Shown: positions 1 through 14,937, counted from the stretch's first letter. The stretch: 64,000 bases of DNA from Todiramphus chloris collaris (GCA_025345505.1 JANVCC010000056.1:2705865-2769864); one strand, 5' to 3'. Numbers and translations are program-made. The notes: generated by a model not told the origin, from the sequence alone.

Positions 1-3000
1 CTTAATTCCTGTGACGGTTGCCCTTTTTTCCTTGCAAGTCTCCTTGTTGACCATTATGTCTTCGTATTATTTAGTCCATACAAGTCATAATCAAGTATCT
101 CATTCTGGTGGTCATCTCTAACATTGTCATACCAGCATCCTTCATCTTTATTCACCACGCATAAAATTCACCTCTCAGGTTCTCTCACAGGAGAAACTAC
201 GATTTTTCCCCAGATGTTTTTTCTGCCTATGAGTTCCCTCAAAAACATCCTTGTCAGTGTCTCAGTTCACACACGCATGCTGTAGAGATGAAACTTAAGA
301 AGAAGGACTATTACATTGATGTCCTGTGGGAATGCAAGGAGCAGCTTAGAGCACAACCATGCTAAGTGAAAACTGTGACTCATTTTCTTCCCCCAGGGAC
401 ATTATGTCCCCTTATGAAGAAATAAATTTGAAGGTCCTTTAAAGGTCAAAAATCTAGTACTAAAACACTCATGCTGCCCCAATGCAAAGGGTAAACTGGT
501 GGCCTTTAAACAGTATCACAGAACCACAGAACAGCCCAGGTTCCATCCTGGTACATACTTTACAAGAATGGTGCACTGCCAGAACAGATTCCCAGTTTAG
601 AAAGGCTGCCTACCTTGCTTTGCTTTCATTTACACAACTTTCTGACAACATTATCACCAAAGGATGCTTTTCTTTCTAAAGTAAGATTTCAACTTTTCAA
701 TTAAAAGAAAAATCCTATTTCCCTGTGTTAGCCGTATTCTCAGTGATAAAAGAATTGGTAGCTAATGTAAATGGCAACAGACCCAGCATTACTATTTAAA
801 CAACCAGCCACTGTGAAATAGAGGAAATCTACACAGAAGAAAAATGAGCCACAGTTACCAGAGGATGTATTTTTGTCACGTAACTATCAGTTTCTGGTTC
901 TATTATCATTACAAAAGTCACTAGAAAATATTTGAGGGGTAAAGTATAGCAAATTAAACTCAATTTGCTATTTGCACCTTAAGTACATTGAGTTCCAGAG
1001 CATGACAATTTCATGAGCTCCCCAACTGAAGTAAGGTATGTCCAGCACATGGCTAACAAAGCCCAGCTCCAGACAAAGCATAGCAGCCCACCTCAGCCAT
1101 GGATGATGGAGTCTGTGCTGGTGGTTGCCTCTCCTGTTCCCAGCCACAGGTTGCCTTAGAATCACAGGTGGTTTTTTTCAATGCATATATAGTTACTTTT
1201 TTGGTTTCAGTACATGTCTTCCTTTCCTGTTCCCAGGGCTAACTGCCCTGTCAGAGCAAGCTTGCATGCTGGACCATGAAATTCCCAGAAGAGTTACTTC
1301 CTGTGGAGATAATTGCAACAACAACAAAACCAGGAAAACAACCTTTTATGCATAATCCATATGCAGCATATCTAAAATTAATCCGGCAATGAAAAGTACA
1401 GATGGAAAGAGTCCAACTGTTGCTATTCTAATGCTGACATAACTTTCAGAAGAATATCAGGTTTTATTTTAAATCATCCTGGCTCTTTTGATTGGAAAGC
1501 ACTTTTGGGCGCAATCTGATTCTGCTGCAGTATGATTAAAGCAGGTAAACTTCGGTATTTCAGTTACTGGCTTCCATCTTCTGAAGGTAGGCCACTAAGG
1601 CTACAAGTATGCAACATGATACAGCTTTGATTTTGAAAGTAAAGAAGCACTTCTATTCCCAACTCATCAATTTTTCCAGTAGATATAAAAGAGCTGGGAA
1701 ATTTGAGATAAACCAAATGTTAATTCTGTCCTGCTCTATATAGGCAATGTTACCAACCTCTGCTTTAGGAGGTAAAAACTGGGAAAGTGACAGGAATTAC
1801 ATGTATGTCCCTCAGTCTTAGATCAATATAAGGCATAACAACACGTTGATTATTTATCATCAATCTTTGACATAATACTTAGAGCATATATTTGTTTAAT
1901 GTATTGGGGTTACTCTGTAAAGCTAGGATAAGCCATACAGAGAAATATAACTGGAAAAAACCTCAGTTGCAAAATAATTACATTCCCGGAAAAGACAGGC
2001 AAAAATAGAGAGGATGACTCATGGGAGAAAGTTACAAAGGCAAGAATAATTAAGTTTGCACTTACTGTTTATTCCATATGAGGAATAAGGAGAGAATATG
2101 CAGAAAACAAAATTTAAAAATCACACACCTTAGAACAGTCCACAAATGCAAAGAATTCCTGTTTACACCCTTCTCACATTAGCTCATTCTGAAACCAGGG
2201 CCAAGCTCCTGTCAACACAGAAGAGGACAAATAACAAACCATAGACTTCTTTCTGTCTAACGCAGTTCCAGATTAGGTTGGTGCAAACCATCAGTGTCTC
2301 TATCACCTATCAATCACAGAAGCAAAACCATTCTCCATGTATATCCCCAACTCACTGCCATAATCTAAATGCAAGAAGAACACATGATATGTGATAAGCC
2401 CGACATGAAGGAATAAGAACCGTCTTCTGCTCTTCTCCGTGTTTCCTTAAGATCACTTCTGCTTCTTCAGACGTTTGTATTCAGAAACGTTGCTGTGGCT
2501 ATCTTGTGAGTAACACAACTGTGTGCTTTCTGCTATTATTCTGGGGGTGTCAAGTCTTTAGACAGGTTATGTTTCAGTGCACATGGTGAGGGAAGCAAAA
2601 CACATACGGGAATGCCTGTTCTAAGCATTTGTCAGCAACATGGGCCACAAAAACCCCTGACACAAGGAAAGCAAAATATAACTCCTACAAGGCATTACCT
2701 CAGCACACTTCACTTACAGAATCAGAGGAGTCTGTTGCATGTACAAGAAGAAATACTTGTAAAAGAGAATGGCCAGAAAAATACAGGTGAAGGTACAGAT
2801 GGAGGCCTCCTACATGCTACATTGGAATCCACAGCAAGAGAGATGCAAATGGTTTCTGTTTAGCTTTCATAATTCAGAAGAATATGAAACCAGGCCATTT
2901 AAGGAAGGTCACCATCAGTTCTTGTACTGCTGTGTATTTAACCAGAAAATGCTGAACCTGAGAGGAGCCATTATTTGGACTTTATTTCATCACCTTCATG

Positions 3001-3973
3001 CCTGAGAAAGTCAGATGAGGTCTAATCTCTTAAGCAAGCATAGTCCTTTTGAGTATGTGTAATTCTAAATCCCACCTGTATTTGCCTACATATCACTAGA
3101 GTGAATAATTGGTTAACAATAACAAAATTAATGTGAAAAAGCTGCAATTGAATAATTTGTTTCCTTCTGTGCATCTTTATTGTGACAAGTACTCATGCAT
3201 AGAATGTGAACCACAATATGGCCTATGGTATTGTACACACCTAGAGTCAGACATATATTGTTGGAACATGCTTTTTATAAGCAGCAGTCTTCTTATCTTT
3301 GAGACATCTGGTTGCCTGTAAATCACTGATATTTCAAAACAAAGCTCATTTACAGGATTCACAGTAATCTACACTATTAGGTTAGAAATACTCCAGCAGT
3401 AAGCAACTACATTAACTTTTTTATGCTTAGGAAAAGAAAATTATTCCAGCAAAATGACCTGTTTTACTATATTTTATTATATGGGAATTATTCCAGGTGA
3501 ATAAATGTTGAGGAGCTTCATTAATTTATCATTCTGCAATTAGTACAATTTTTGTAAAGATTTATAAAATCATCCCTAGAGTGGTTTGCCCAGGTGATAG
3601 TACTTAAACTTTAGCTTCAAGACAAACCAAAATCAAACATGAATGTAAAGTATTAATGAAACAAAATGAGAGTTAGAAGCTTCAGGAACGTCTGGACAAA
3701 AAAATAAATGTGTATTTAGGAAACTGTCTTCCTACTTTTGCAGATCTGCTGATAATCTTTTTGCCTCCAGAACAGATTCTATCAAATTATCCTATTTTTT
3801 TAATGATTGCCTAAAAGTATACCAAGCAACCCGCTTTCAATGAAAATGTGTTCATTTAGGGAAATAATAAAAAAGAAACTAGATATTCTGTTCAAAATGT
3901 GTGACCATATCTTAGACCAATGTCAGTGCCACAAAGACAATCAAAGTACTGGGAAGTCTGCCATATGAGTAAA
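1..3973. other. Apparently intergenic AT-rich sequence
   Basis: No exon-like block, repeat copy or RNA gene could be supported here. All frames on both strands are broken at short intervals and none of the short open stretches has protein-like content together with splice sites. A few bases near 516-545 resemble a CR1 tail but are too short to call. Confidence 0.5.
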
Positions 3974-4343
3974 GGGTGAGGGAACTGGGTTTGTTCAGCC
4001 TTGAGAAAAGAAGTCTTAGGGGAGACCTTAAAGACCACGTTCCAGTATTTAAAGAGTAGATACAGAGAAGGTGAAGACTCCCTTTTTACAGGGAGTCACA
4101 TGAAGGTTAATGGGTACAGTCTACCCCTGGGGAGATTCTAATTAGACATGAGGAAATTTTTTCACAACAAGGACAATGACCCATTGAAATAACCTCCCCC
4201 AGGGAAGTGGTGGAGTCCCCAGCACTGGACACTTCTAAGATTTATTTGGGCAGGCTGCTGGGTCATCATATCTACAGCATACTTTTGCCAAGAATGGTTG
4301 GATCAGATGATCAAGGTCTCCTCTAGGCTGGTATTCTATGATT
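3974..4343 (+). mobile_element. CR1 LINE fragment, 3' end, plus orientation
   Basis: This is the 3' part of a chicken-repeat-1 type non-LTR retrotransposon. It matches the familiar CR1 order: a GAGGGAACTGGG block, 'TTGTTCAGCCTTGAGAA', 'GGGGAGACCTTA', a 'GAGGAAATTTTTTCAC' block, 'AGGGAAGTGGTGGAGTC', 'TTGGATCAGATGATCAAGGT' and the terminal ATTCTATGATT. It is 5'-truncated, as most CR1 copies are, and diverged with several small indels, so it is an old copy. It encodes nothing intact; the visible part is the end of ORF2 and the 3' UTR. Confidence 0.9.
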
Positions 4344-7300
4344 AAAAAGCTACATTTCTTTAATAGAAAAGGTCTAACCATTCTACAAATCTAACCTAAA
4401 ATTGCAGCATCTCAAAATGCCTTTAAAAGCATCTTGCCTGTAGAACAAACCAGGAGCAACGTCTGTGAATGACTCAGCCCTCCAAACACAAAAATTCCCA
4501 TGCAAGACAATTAAAGCTTTTTATCTATATCCTGGTCTGTGAAATCTAAAAATCCGGCATTGAAAATAACTTACTTTCAAAATAAATGCTTCCATAAATA
4601 ATCAACATGCAATCTGCAATAAAACAAATTCATCATCTGCAAAACTGCAAAATGAAGTCATAACTAAAACAAACAAACAAAAAGAATTCAGGTATCAGAA
4701 ACACCTTTCTTTACTGTTATTGTATTTTCTCATGAGGATATTCCCATCTTAGACCTGTCTTGACAAGCATCCTAACTACTCTTGAGACAAATTTAACTTG
4801 TCTTAATACTAAACCACATGCAGTATATAAATAGAGTTTTAACCCGTTCATCTTACTCCTTTTTAATGTTTTCCACTTATGGAAATGTAGATATGACATG
4901 TCTGTGTGGAACCAGAAAATGATGACTATCGAGAGCATGGCTCTGAAGCTCACTACTAGAAAAAGAGTGATGGTTTGTAATTTCTGATCTAGGAATGTTT
5001 CATTTAATCTCTAAAAAAAGTACTCAAAGAAGGAACTGGAACCACGGAGGACTCTTCTTTCCAAGGTAAATGACCTAAGTGCTAGTCTATAATGTTCTGA
5101 TCTGACTTGACCGCACTTTCAGTCAATTGAATCACTTTCTGTACCCAAGAAAAGATGGAAGTGGAGAAGGGAGATGTTGCCACCATTGTTAGGGTATGTA
5201 ATCTTGTATATTAGCACAGTTTTCTCATATGTTGAAAGAAGCGAGTTTAATTCTCTTGGCTTTATTTAAGAATTGGCCTTCTCTTTCCTACATCTAAGTT
5301 CTCTAAATGCCACATTAATGGATTTTGCAATAAAGAGGCAAGGAGGGAGAAGCTGTTGCCATATAATTTAGAGAGAAGCCCAATACCAATGAATATTAAG
5401 GCATTTTCAGAGACTGACACATAGAGAGAATTGCAGTAGTTGAAAACCACACTGTCCACCTAAAACATTTCAAAAATCAAGTACAAATGTTGATGATTTG
5501 CAAAGCAGTTTGGTTTGGGAAAGGGTGGGTGGGAGAGTTAGATGAAACATGGCTGGAATTACTGTTGAATCAAAACACTACACTAGAAAACTTTCACTTA
5601 CAAAGAAGTTCAAAAGCATGAAAACGTCACTCAGAGGCAACTCATTGACATCCCCAGGTCAGCTTTCCATGAAATGCAATGTCCTTTACAATATACTAAA
5701 CTGTCAAGTAAAAACCAAGTGGCAGTTTTGCCTAACATTCAGAACTTCTTTTCCTAAAATATTTAGTACATAAATGTGATTAAGCTGTATCAGTACAGAG
5801 ATACAGGATGCCTAAGCTGAAAGGTTATTTATTTTTGTCATTTCATCAGCTGTACTGATTATTTCAGTCAATCTTGCAGTCCAAAGGAGTGACTAGTGGA
5901 GCTATCCCTGACATTATTCTTATTTCTTTTGCATAGTTTTATTATTGCAAGCTCATTTGCAATCAGGAGTCAAAGACAATAATCAAGCGAATGAGCTCAG
6001 TCAGAGCACAATGCTAGTTGTAATTTTATTCCCACGGAGACTGCAGTGAACACCAATAATCATATGTTCTTGTGGGCAGGAGCAAAAGAAGAAACCATAA
6101 ATTTATGTAAGAAATGGCAAAAATGTTATTTTGAGCTGAATTTAAAGAGCTATTTACAGGAATCGGCTCAAGAATCATTCCACGTGGGAGACAACTGCAG
6201 AAGTGTTAATCTGTAACAATATTACACATCATCAACATCGAGGTCTTTCAAAACAATTCCAAATCACATAATTCCCTCTATTTTCTATGATTTTTGTCTG
6301 TGTTGCAAATTCACTGGAACTCTTAGAAGTTCTGTCAGTTTTCCTATACTCCCTTTGGCTGCCAGAAAGCCTCCAGCTAACTCAGATTAGTATGTGATCT
6401 TCATTATTGTACCCTGAGTTGATAGCCTACATACTTTAGCATCCACAATATCAGAAAATAGGAATACCTGTGTGCCAAAGCAAATCAAGGACATGAACAG
6501 AGCTATTCCAGAAGCAGACTTCTCCTGTTTTGAATTCTAAGTTCACTGTTTTACAGCAATAACTCATGAGACCATACCAACTCAGAAAACAATTTGGAGT
6601 TTGCTTGCATCTCTTGACTGCCTATACTTTTGGAGGTATGGGGCAGGATGGGTAGCCTTTGGTCTTGGAAAATAGAAAATGTTTCATTCTCTTTACTTAT
6701 CCTGTGGTTGGGGAAGCAGGAAGTAAGTTACAAGCCCAAGCATTTCTTCCTGCAAAATATAGAAATGCTGCTCTGAAAGTATTTGTATTATTTCCAAAAC
6801 TACAAGTTTTGTCAATCCCAAATTCTGAAAGAGACTCATGTAGATGACCTGTAAGGGAAAGAGAAAAAAGAAAAGATACATGTTTCTTTTCCAGGCTGGC
6901 AACAGACTGGGCATTGAGACTCACTGACTCGCGGCTGTTACCACAGTGAATCAGCAGGCTGAAAGCTTGCGCTCAGGGGAAAGGCTGGACCAGACAAAAC
7001 ACCTTGAACATTTCAAATGCAAAAATCAGTATAGAGCAACTTCAGATGAACAAGCAGAAAAAACAGTCTTGCTGTGGCCCTGAGACATGACACACAGTTG
7101 AGTTGAAGTTTATATCTACCCACTTGTTAGTAAGGAACAGGCAAACATTCGTAGACACAATATACCAAACGAACAAATCCAACCCTCCTCGTGGCCCAAA
7201 CCTAAAGAGCATCTCTGGCTTTTATCAAGATGAAAAGCCTTCAAAGGCCTGTGAATCAGCACAGCCTTAACACAGCTTTGAGAATCAGTCAGAACACAAA

Positions 7301-10300
7301 GAGCAATCTGAACATCTACCCGTTTGACATCCCTGTACCCACAGGGAATACAGTTCTTGGAGGAAAAAAATCATTAACCAGGGGTTACTGAGTGTTGTTA
7401 TCTTGGGCATATAATTCTAAGATCTTTTAATTGCACATATAAATAGGTGACTAAATGCATCCCACAATAAGGAAGTGGATACAAGGGAACATTTAAAATT
7501 ATCTTAAGAAGAATTTTATAAATATTGAAGTGCTGAAAAAAATCTTATATTGGTTTAGAATCGTGAAAGAGTATACTAGTTGCATCATCTCTTTCAAAAA
7601 CTTGAAGCTCTCAACTGAAAAAACATACGGTGACTATCTTCCCTTCCTGTGCTTTTATTTATAGTGCACTATACTTAGACCCTAAGTCATAAATAAGTGT
7701 GCCTTTTCAACTCTTGTTTGTGAGATCTCTTTTAGTCACACATTAAGTTCCTATTTTTCATTCCTGTTCTTATCAGCTTAAGATAGTAGCATTGCTATAG
7801 CTTTTAAAAACACGTTCATGTTCAATTTCTTCTAAATGGCTCAACTGATAATTAGCTTGTTTTTTTGGTTTAGAGCATTATGGAGCAGGTTGTATACTTT
7901 ATTTTACTGATTAGCTATGTGGCTACCCCTGGTGAAACAGTCAAGGCTCATAGCAAGAGATTTGCATCCTCCAGTACTATGACACATACTAGCAACAGCA
8001 AGCTTCTGCTTATTCAAACTGGTGACTATGTGAAACCTCAGAGGGGGCTGAAAAAACAGCTCAGGTTTCACAAGCAAGTCAACACCAACCTTTTTTCAGA
8101 GTAAAAGTAACATCATGAAGCCAGAAAACCAGGATTCTTCTGGCTCCTGGATTAAAATGAACAAATGCTGGACATGATTATTTTAACATAGGATGGGATG
8201 TAAACGTCCACAGCCTTAATTTACTTCTCCAAATTAGAAACTGTACTACTTAGAGACATAGTGTACGTGCTATATAAGGATTTCAGAGAGCCAGGTTCTT
8301 TCTCCCGTTGCCAGATTTTCTGCATTTTCTCATCAGCAATCATCTGCCTAGTTACCTCTGGTTTTGGCCTTGGGATTTCCTTCAGGTACATTTTGCATTC
8401 TGTTTTGCTTCTGTGGTTTTTTTTGGTTTTTTTTTTTTAAACTTAAAAAACAAAACAAACCAAAAATCCCCACATCATTTGGGAAAATAAAAAAGCACAG
8501 AAACCAATATGCAGTCATCTAATGCTTCTATTTAACAATTATAAATTAAATCGGTGTAGTATGATTTCTACTACTGCTACTTTTAATGTATACAACACAG
8601 AGTTGCTTAGCAAGCCAGATACACGTATGTGTGGAAAAACTTACTATAGGGGTCTTAGATGGAGCTTTCTCTTCCCTAGCCAAGACATTTAACATTTGCA
8701 ACTTCAGTGCGTTTATGTGTTTCTGTATTTATACTAGTGCAGAAGCCTTTTCTGAACTTTCTGTGCACTGTGTCAAATACCTTATTTCCTTTTTCAGTCC
8801 TGCATGCTTTGGGGATGAGGATTGAGCTTCACTCTTTACTAATCAGCCATAGACTTGCAGCCTTTAAACTCCCCTTACTATTAGGGATAGACATTGCTCA
8901 TTTAGTCTGGAAATAAAAGAGAAGAGGATTCTAAAATAACAGTAAATGTGACAACATATGACCCATGCTTCTTACAAAGCAAGCAAATAGGATGGGATAA
9001 ACACAAAACAAGAAATAGGAAATTTAGAGTAAGCCTTCTTACAGCAGGTTTCAAAACATTCTCCACAGATATTCTTGTAATAGAAAAGCCCATCTGTTCT
9101 GTACAAAGCTAATGAAGTCACTTGGCATAATGTGCCTCATTGCCCAAGAAGTCCTTCTAAACTGATAGACAATAGAAGGTAATGTTGACTTCCAGTCTTA
9201 ATCAATTACCTTAATGGATAAATGCTTGTAATTTAAAATCTTAAATATTTCATAAATTGCATTATTTTAGAGATTAACAAAGAAGGAAAGTTAAAATTGG
9301 TGTATCATGAAATACAGGTCATTTTATACCAGATATATTAACAGGGATAATAATTTATTTTTTAGTCTAGATGAAGGCAATTTACGAGTACTAGGAAATT
9401 TTGCAGATTGCCTGTGGGTAGAGCTTGGCATCTGTGTAATTATGTGGGATCCCTGAAGGCATTTAAAGGCCAATTGACTGCTTTTAAGTCATCTCTTTAA
9501 ACTGGTGACAACTGGGATAGAAAAATTTTGTGGCCAAATGAAGGAACTGTGGTTCAGTGTTGCCAATTCTGGTCCAGAAATTAATGAGCCTTGAAAGTTT
9601 ATCCCTGTATGTATTTTATAGGATAAATGGAAATTAATACATTTAATAGCACATATTATATATATAGTAGATATTAAAAATTAATCACAAAACTGGTGTT
9701 GGAAAATAATTAATTTTAAAAGAAATGAAAGCGTTCTAGAGCCACTGGAGAAAGATTTGAACTGGTGACTGATTTGGTTATAGGAAGTAACTCACAAAGC
9801 TTGCCTAGTTACAGGGATCAGATCCAGGAAAAGCAGGTTTTCTTGGCCTGTTCTTCATATATTTCTTCATGTATGCTTGCCAGTATTAAGCACTCTGGCT
9901 ATCTATCAGAAGGGAATTACTGTGCACACAACTGTCAATCTGCTCATAATTACAGTCTTCCCACACACAAAAACACATGCACTGAATCATTCCCAGCATC
10001 CACTTTTACTGTCTATTGATTTTAAAAGGCAGAAGCAGCCATTTCCTTCCTCCATGACATTCATATTACGTATAATAGAAAGATAATCATCTCCTTGTCA
10101 CCTCTTTGGATTACAAGAAGTCCCCGTACCTTGATTCAGTTCTCAATTGTTACATTGAAACTGAGCTGTGCATTTTCTTATGGTTGCTAACAGTAACTTT
10201 GGATGCATACATTAATTAAGGGATATTGTATAACTCAAATAGATTTTTGGTAAAAGTTGTTTGGAGTGGTTGGTTCAATGTACCAAGTGGAACTGCTAAC

Positions 10301-13300
10301 TTTTTCTCATAAGAAATGCACTGAAGTATAAGGTTTCTGACTGCTTCTACTTCACCTTCTAGCTTCTGCATACCAGGAATCATACCACTAGGCATAGCAC
10401 AAAGGCACTGAATGGCAGAGTGTGACTGCTGACAGGCATGTTACACTCAGACCTCCTGCGTCCGCTCATGAAATTCTACTGCTTTTGACCACCAGCACCA
10501 ACCAGCTGGATGCAGTGGAGCAGCTGCTAATACCCAGATCCTCTTGAGCAAACCCGTCTGTTTAAAGTACAAAATGAACACACCATCACAGGTATGCATG
10601 ATGCTAAAAGGAAGGAGGAAAAAAAATAAAATTGAGGATACACTCCTTTAATGGCTGTCATTAAGCGAATAAGTGCATTGATCTTTCCTACAATTTTCTG
10701 TGTTGTCTATTATGAGCTGTATCAATTTATTACTTCCACGTATTATAAACCTGATGAATCCAGAACAATTTCCATGGAAATGTTAGAACAAAAATAACCT
10801 ATTGCAGAAGAGATTTTCTTCACAAAAAATTGCAAATACCTGTATTACTTTTGATTAGAACACAAAATTTAGGGCTCCTTGTTTGAAGAAATGAGGAACT
10901 ACAGTACTCTTTACTATAAGAAGAAAAAAAACCCCCAACAATCCAAAAAACCAAACTAGTTACTAATACCACTAGGAAAGTATAATTTCTGTCAGTGTAA
11001 TTTATAGAAGGAATGAACACATGCTTGTCTTTATGCAAAGCAAAAACTACCTTACTTTTATTGAACAACTGGCTTTTTAGATATTCCTAACAATCTATTA
11101 GACATTGCATCACACAATTACAGAATGGTAGGAGCACTAGAAAATCGTTGCATGAATTTTACTTGCCTTGTTCACAGCAGATTTTTGTATATCTTGTTCA
11201 AAAAAGACCTCAATGAGGAGTATTCTCTATCTGTTTTAGGCAAGCTTCCCCTTTGCTTAATTCTCCCCAGAGCCATAGAAAAAGCAGGTTATGTTAGATT
11301 GTCTGACTGGTTCCTTTGATCAGTTGTAGAACAGAATGAAAATCATTACAAAGAACCTGATCTCAAAAATTCAGTTAATCTATTTCCTCCACTCCTAACA
11401 AACTAAACAACTCCTGCCTCCAAACGGTAAGTTTTACCATTACACAATGTAGTTAGGAAAAAACAAACAAACTGCAAACAAGCTGGGTTTTATAATCATG
11501 TGCAAAGAGATAAATAGTAGTGAAGCTGTCTGTCAGGTATTTATGGAACTCAAGAAAGTAAATTAAATGGAACTCCAAAGTAAAATTATTCTCTTAAGAT
11601 CAGAAATATGCATTGACTTAAAAAATATTTCAACACCTCACTCAGATTATTCCTCCAGCAATGATATTAAAACTGCATATTTTTTTTTTTTTTCCAAAGG
11701 ACAGAACTGGAGATTATATTTGCATACTGTTCCAGATACCCCTGTATCTGTTGTTTCACCATACTTTTCCAATCAACCTCTCTAGATCATGTTCTTAATT
11801 CCTATTAGAAATACTTGGTCAAAATATTGGTCAGACGAAAAACTATATTTAAGCATTGCTGAAAAAAATTTAACGAATATATGGCTAGTATCCAAAATGA
11901 AGTTAAGATTTCTCTCCCTACCAATTACAAAGCTTTATTGAAATGTTGTCCTAGATATTGAACAGCTTCAACATTTATTTACTTGGAAAACTGCAAGTTT
12001 TCAAATAAGCAACTATTTTCCCTGCTCCAATTCAGTTTCAGTAGCTGTGATATGTTCTCCAGCAGTACTGTTTTTACAGATGACTGAGATCAGGTTGCTG
12101 AATATGTTTATATTGTCTATAGAAGTGATCTTTGGGGAGCATTGAAATCATAAGAAAAAAGAGGTTGCAAGAAAAAATAAGGGATAGGAAAAAGAATTTG
12201 GTCAATAAAATAGCTGTAATTATTTTGAGTCTGCTCAAAATTGAAGCAGATTATTTAACTTCCCCCAAGCATTCCTATTTGAATGATTTAAAAAAGAAAA
12301 ATGAATCAGCATCATATTAGCACAGTATTCGATGGCAGTTGCAGTTTGGGACCTTATTCTTCTTGGACAGTCTCAGGTTTTGGGGCTTTTTCATCTTATA
12401 ATGCAATGCATCTTTCTCTCTAAATAAACTGCAAGGTGCTTTATAGGGGCTAGAGGATAGCAGAGTTAGGTGCAGAGTGGGAATTACATTTCCCAATTAA
12501 AAAAAAAAAGTGTCAGCACTTTGATATATTGGAATTTAAAATGAGATGGAAATCCTACATTCTACTTTGCTTAATCATCTTGTTCTTAATATCACCTACT
12601 TTACCTGCACAAAGACCTCAAGTTCAGATAAAAATATTATGAAAATATTAACTGCCAACTTCAAGAATACAACTGAAATAGTTGTGCAGAAATAGGTTTG
12701 AATAAAGAGAATCAAAGTATTCAAAAAACTAAACCAGAATGCTGGTTTCTGTGCTTATTAAAAAAAATATCTTAAGATTCTTAGCTCTGTCAGGAATTAT
12801 GATGGTTTATGAATACAAAGTTGATAATAACATTCATTTTATTATAAGTAACTACAACTGCAGCACAATATTTCTTTATTAGAGTTTGCGTTTCTTTACA
12901 GAGTTTGTGTCATAAAATAAGGGTAATTATACTTATTCCCTTTAAAAAGTGATTTGTGATCCACAAATGAAGCTGGTGCATGAAAGAGGTGTGTTATTAC
13001 TAAATCGTATGTCTCAGTACATTAGTAATGCAATTACCTCTTCATAAGCAAGGAAAAGTGTAAGTGGTTTATTTGCTCATGAACTGAATTCAGAAGACAA
13101 TTCCCAGTGATACATCTCACCATTTAATACAACTGTCCAGGTTTCTCGTCTATGGTATAGTTAAGAATCCAGATACTTTTAATGTTAGAATATTTTTAAA
13201 ATATTATAAGACTAGTACAATACAAAATTTAAATTTCATCCATATTGTCACTCTAAACGTTAAGGATAATTTCTGTAGTACAATCTAGCAGCTTATTTTC

Positions 13301-14930
13301 AAAACGTGCTTGTGGAAAAGTTTCATCCCAGGTAAGCTGAAGACTTAACACAAGGAAATTTACATAACTTTTAGACTCTCGATTCCTAGAGTGGAAGCGG
13401 AAGCCTTGAGTAAGGCTGTTTGAAGATTCCCTGGCACCACTGACTTTGGAGTGACCATCTGGGTCTCATGGGTAGAGCTCCATGGCCACCACAGCCCCAT
13501 CATGAGGGTTAGAGAAAGCACTCAACTTTTTCCTTGGTTTTGTCACAGTAGGAATGAATTCAGCTTGGACAGCCCCTTCTCCTCAGTTATTACCTTAAAA
13601 ACGAACAAGTGTAACCGTGCCTTTTTGTGCTGCATGGTCTGAGTTTTGCACTGCCAGTGATCCCTGTAAGGATCAACAATCTGAACTGCACAGCAGCCTT
13701 CCCACAGTCATCTCTGCTCAAATGTGAGCTGCTCTTTTACTGCCTGGCACTGGTGGAAGTGGTGGTGGTGTTTCAGTCATAGGCCAAATTGGTTTTAGAC
13801 CAACTCTCCTGCACGTACTGAACACCAAAGAATGACAGTCCCTGAACTGGGAAAGTCACCCTCCAATCTTCAGAGGAGCCACAGTCATTCCTGATCTGAT
13901 CCAAAGTTACTGAAAGAAGAGCCAGGACCCCATTTGCTCAAAGAGCAAATTCAGCATTAGCATATTCCTGCCATTAGGTTTTTAAATCTAAATTATCTCA
14001 GCCTCAGAAGACCATTAACTTCCATAAAACTAGTTTTCTTTAAGGGTTTCTTTACTACTAGTTGGTAAGTTTAACCTGAGCAATGTCTACCCATGATGAT
14101 TCTTTCTTGTTTTGCATGTTTAGGGGAGTTGGAGAATAAATAAATTTGGAATATATCAAGTAAACCAAGGACAAAAAGCATATTTATTGGTACCTTAATT
14201 TCATGTCCTTCCACTGTTTTACAATAGAGTTCCTAAACAGTGAAAGAACACCTAATCTATCCAATCAACAGCACAACATTAATTTGTATGGCTGTGTATT
14301 ATTTAAAAAAAGCCAGCATGCCATGATTTTGTTTATGGCAGCAGTGGACACAACCAGCAGTACCCATTTATGTTTCAGCTCAAGTTAAACTTCAGTATTA
14401 ACAGCACAAGACTCTAAGAGAACAATTTAGTTTGGATTACAATTTCAAATGATTTATTTAAGCTTCTAATACCTTTCAAAATGCTGTTAGTTGTAAAAAC
14501 ACGATTTACATTCTGTCCCATAACAGCCAAAAAGGATACCAGTAATAAATATAATATTGAATCTGATGTATCTGTTTCCTACAGCAGAGTAAAATAGAAA
14601 AGAAATATGGCTGATCGTGACTTACATACAGTTCTTAGTGTTCGGGTATAACATTTAGAAATGTAGTGTGGATTAACACTCTCTTCATCTAACTCATGAC
14701 AACTTCCTGACATGAGTTGACCACAAATCATTTTAGGGCACAGATGTTTCTTTAATGGAAAATTGACAAGGGCAATTTAATATCTGTAAAGGAACAGGAA
14801 GTTTGAAAATTGAATTTTAGCTGTGCTGTGGGCAATAAAACAACCTTTAGACTACAGGTACTATACACTATAAGCCATGGGACACATTAAATAGGATTGC
14901 TTCTTTAATTCTGCATTAGTCGAAATAATC
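4344..14930. other. Apparently intergenic stretch, downstream of the minus-strand gene
   Basis: No gene could be supported. Points of note inside it are a T-tract/A-tract inverted pair near 8.42 kb, a T14 run at 11680-11693, a block at 5.88-6.2 kb that looks like conserved non-coding DNA in texture, and a less AT-rich island at about 13.39-13.93 kb of unknown origin. The short open frames scattered through it look random in composition. Confidence 0.45.
8416..8467. repeat. T-rich tract followed by A-rich tract (imperfect inverted repeat)
   Basis: A run of T with GG interruptions (8416-8438) is followed directly by an A-rich run with C interruptions (8439-8467). The two halves are roughly complementary (TTTGGTTTT against AAACCAAAAA), so the stretch could fold back. 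It is low-complexity sequence and probably arose from A/C-rich tract expansion. Confidence 0.7.
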
Positions 14931-14936
14931 TTTATT
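14931..14936 (-). terminator. Candidate polyadenylation signal AATAAA
   Basis: TTTATT on the plus strand gives AATAAA on the minus strand. It is the first such hexamer downstream of the putative stop codon at 15249-15251, about 315 bases beyond it, which would give a short 3' UTR. A hexamer alone is weak evidence in AT-rich DNA. Confidence 0.35.
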
Positions 14937-14937
14937 T

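Noticed and set aside
516..545. CR1-like tail (ATCACAGAACCACAGAA)
   Set aside because: Only about 17 bases fit and the following sequence departs from CR1.
11110..11136. CR1-like tail (TCACACAATTACAGAATGG)
   Set aside because: The match stops after about 20 bases and no element body follows.
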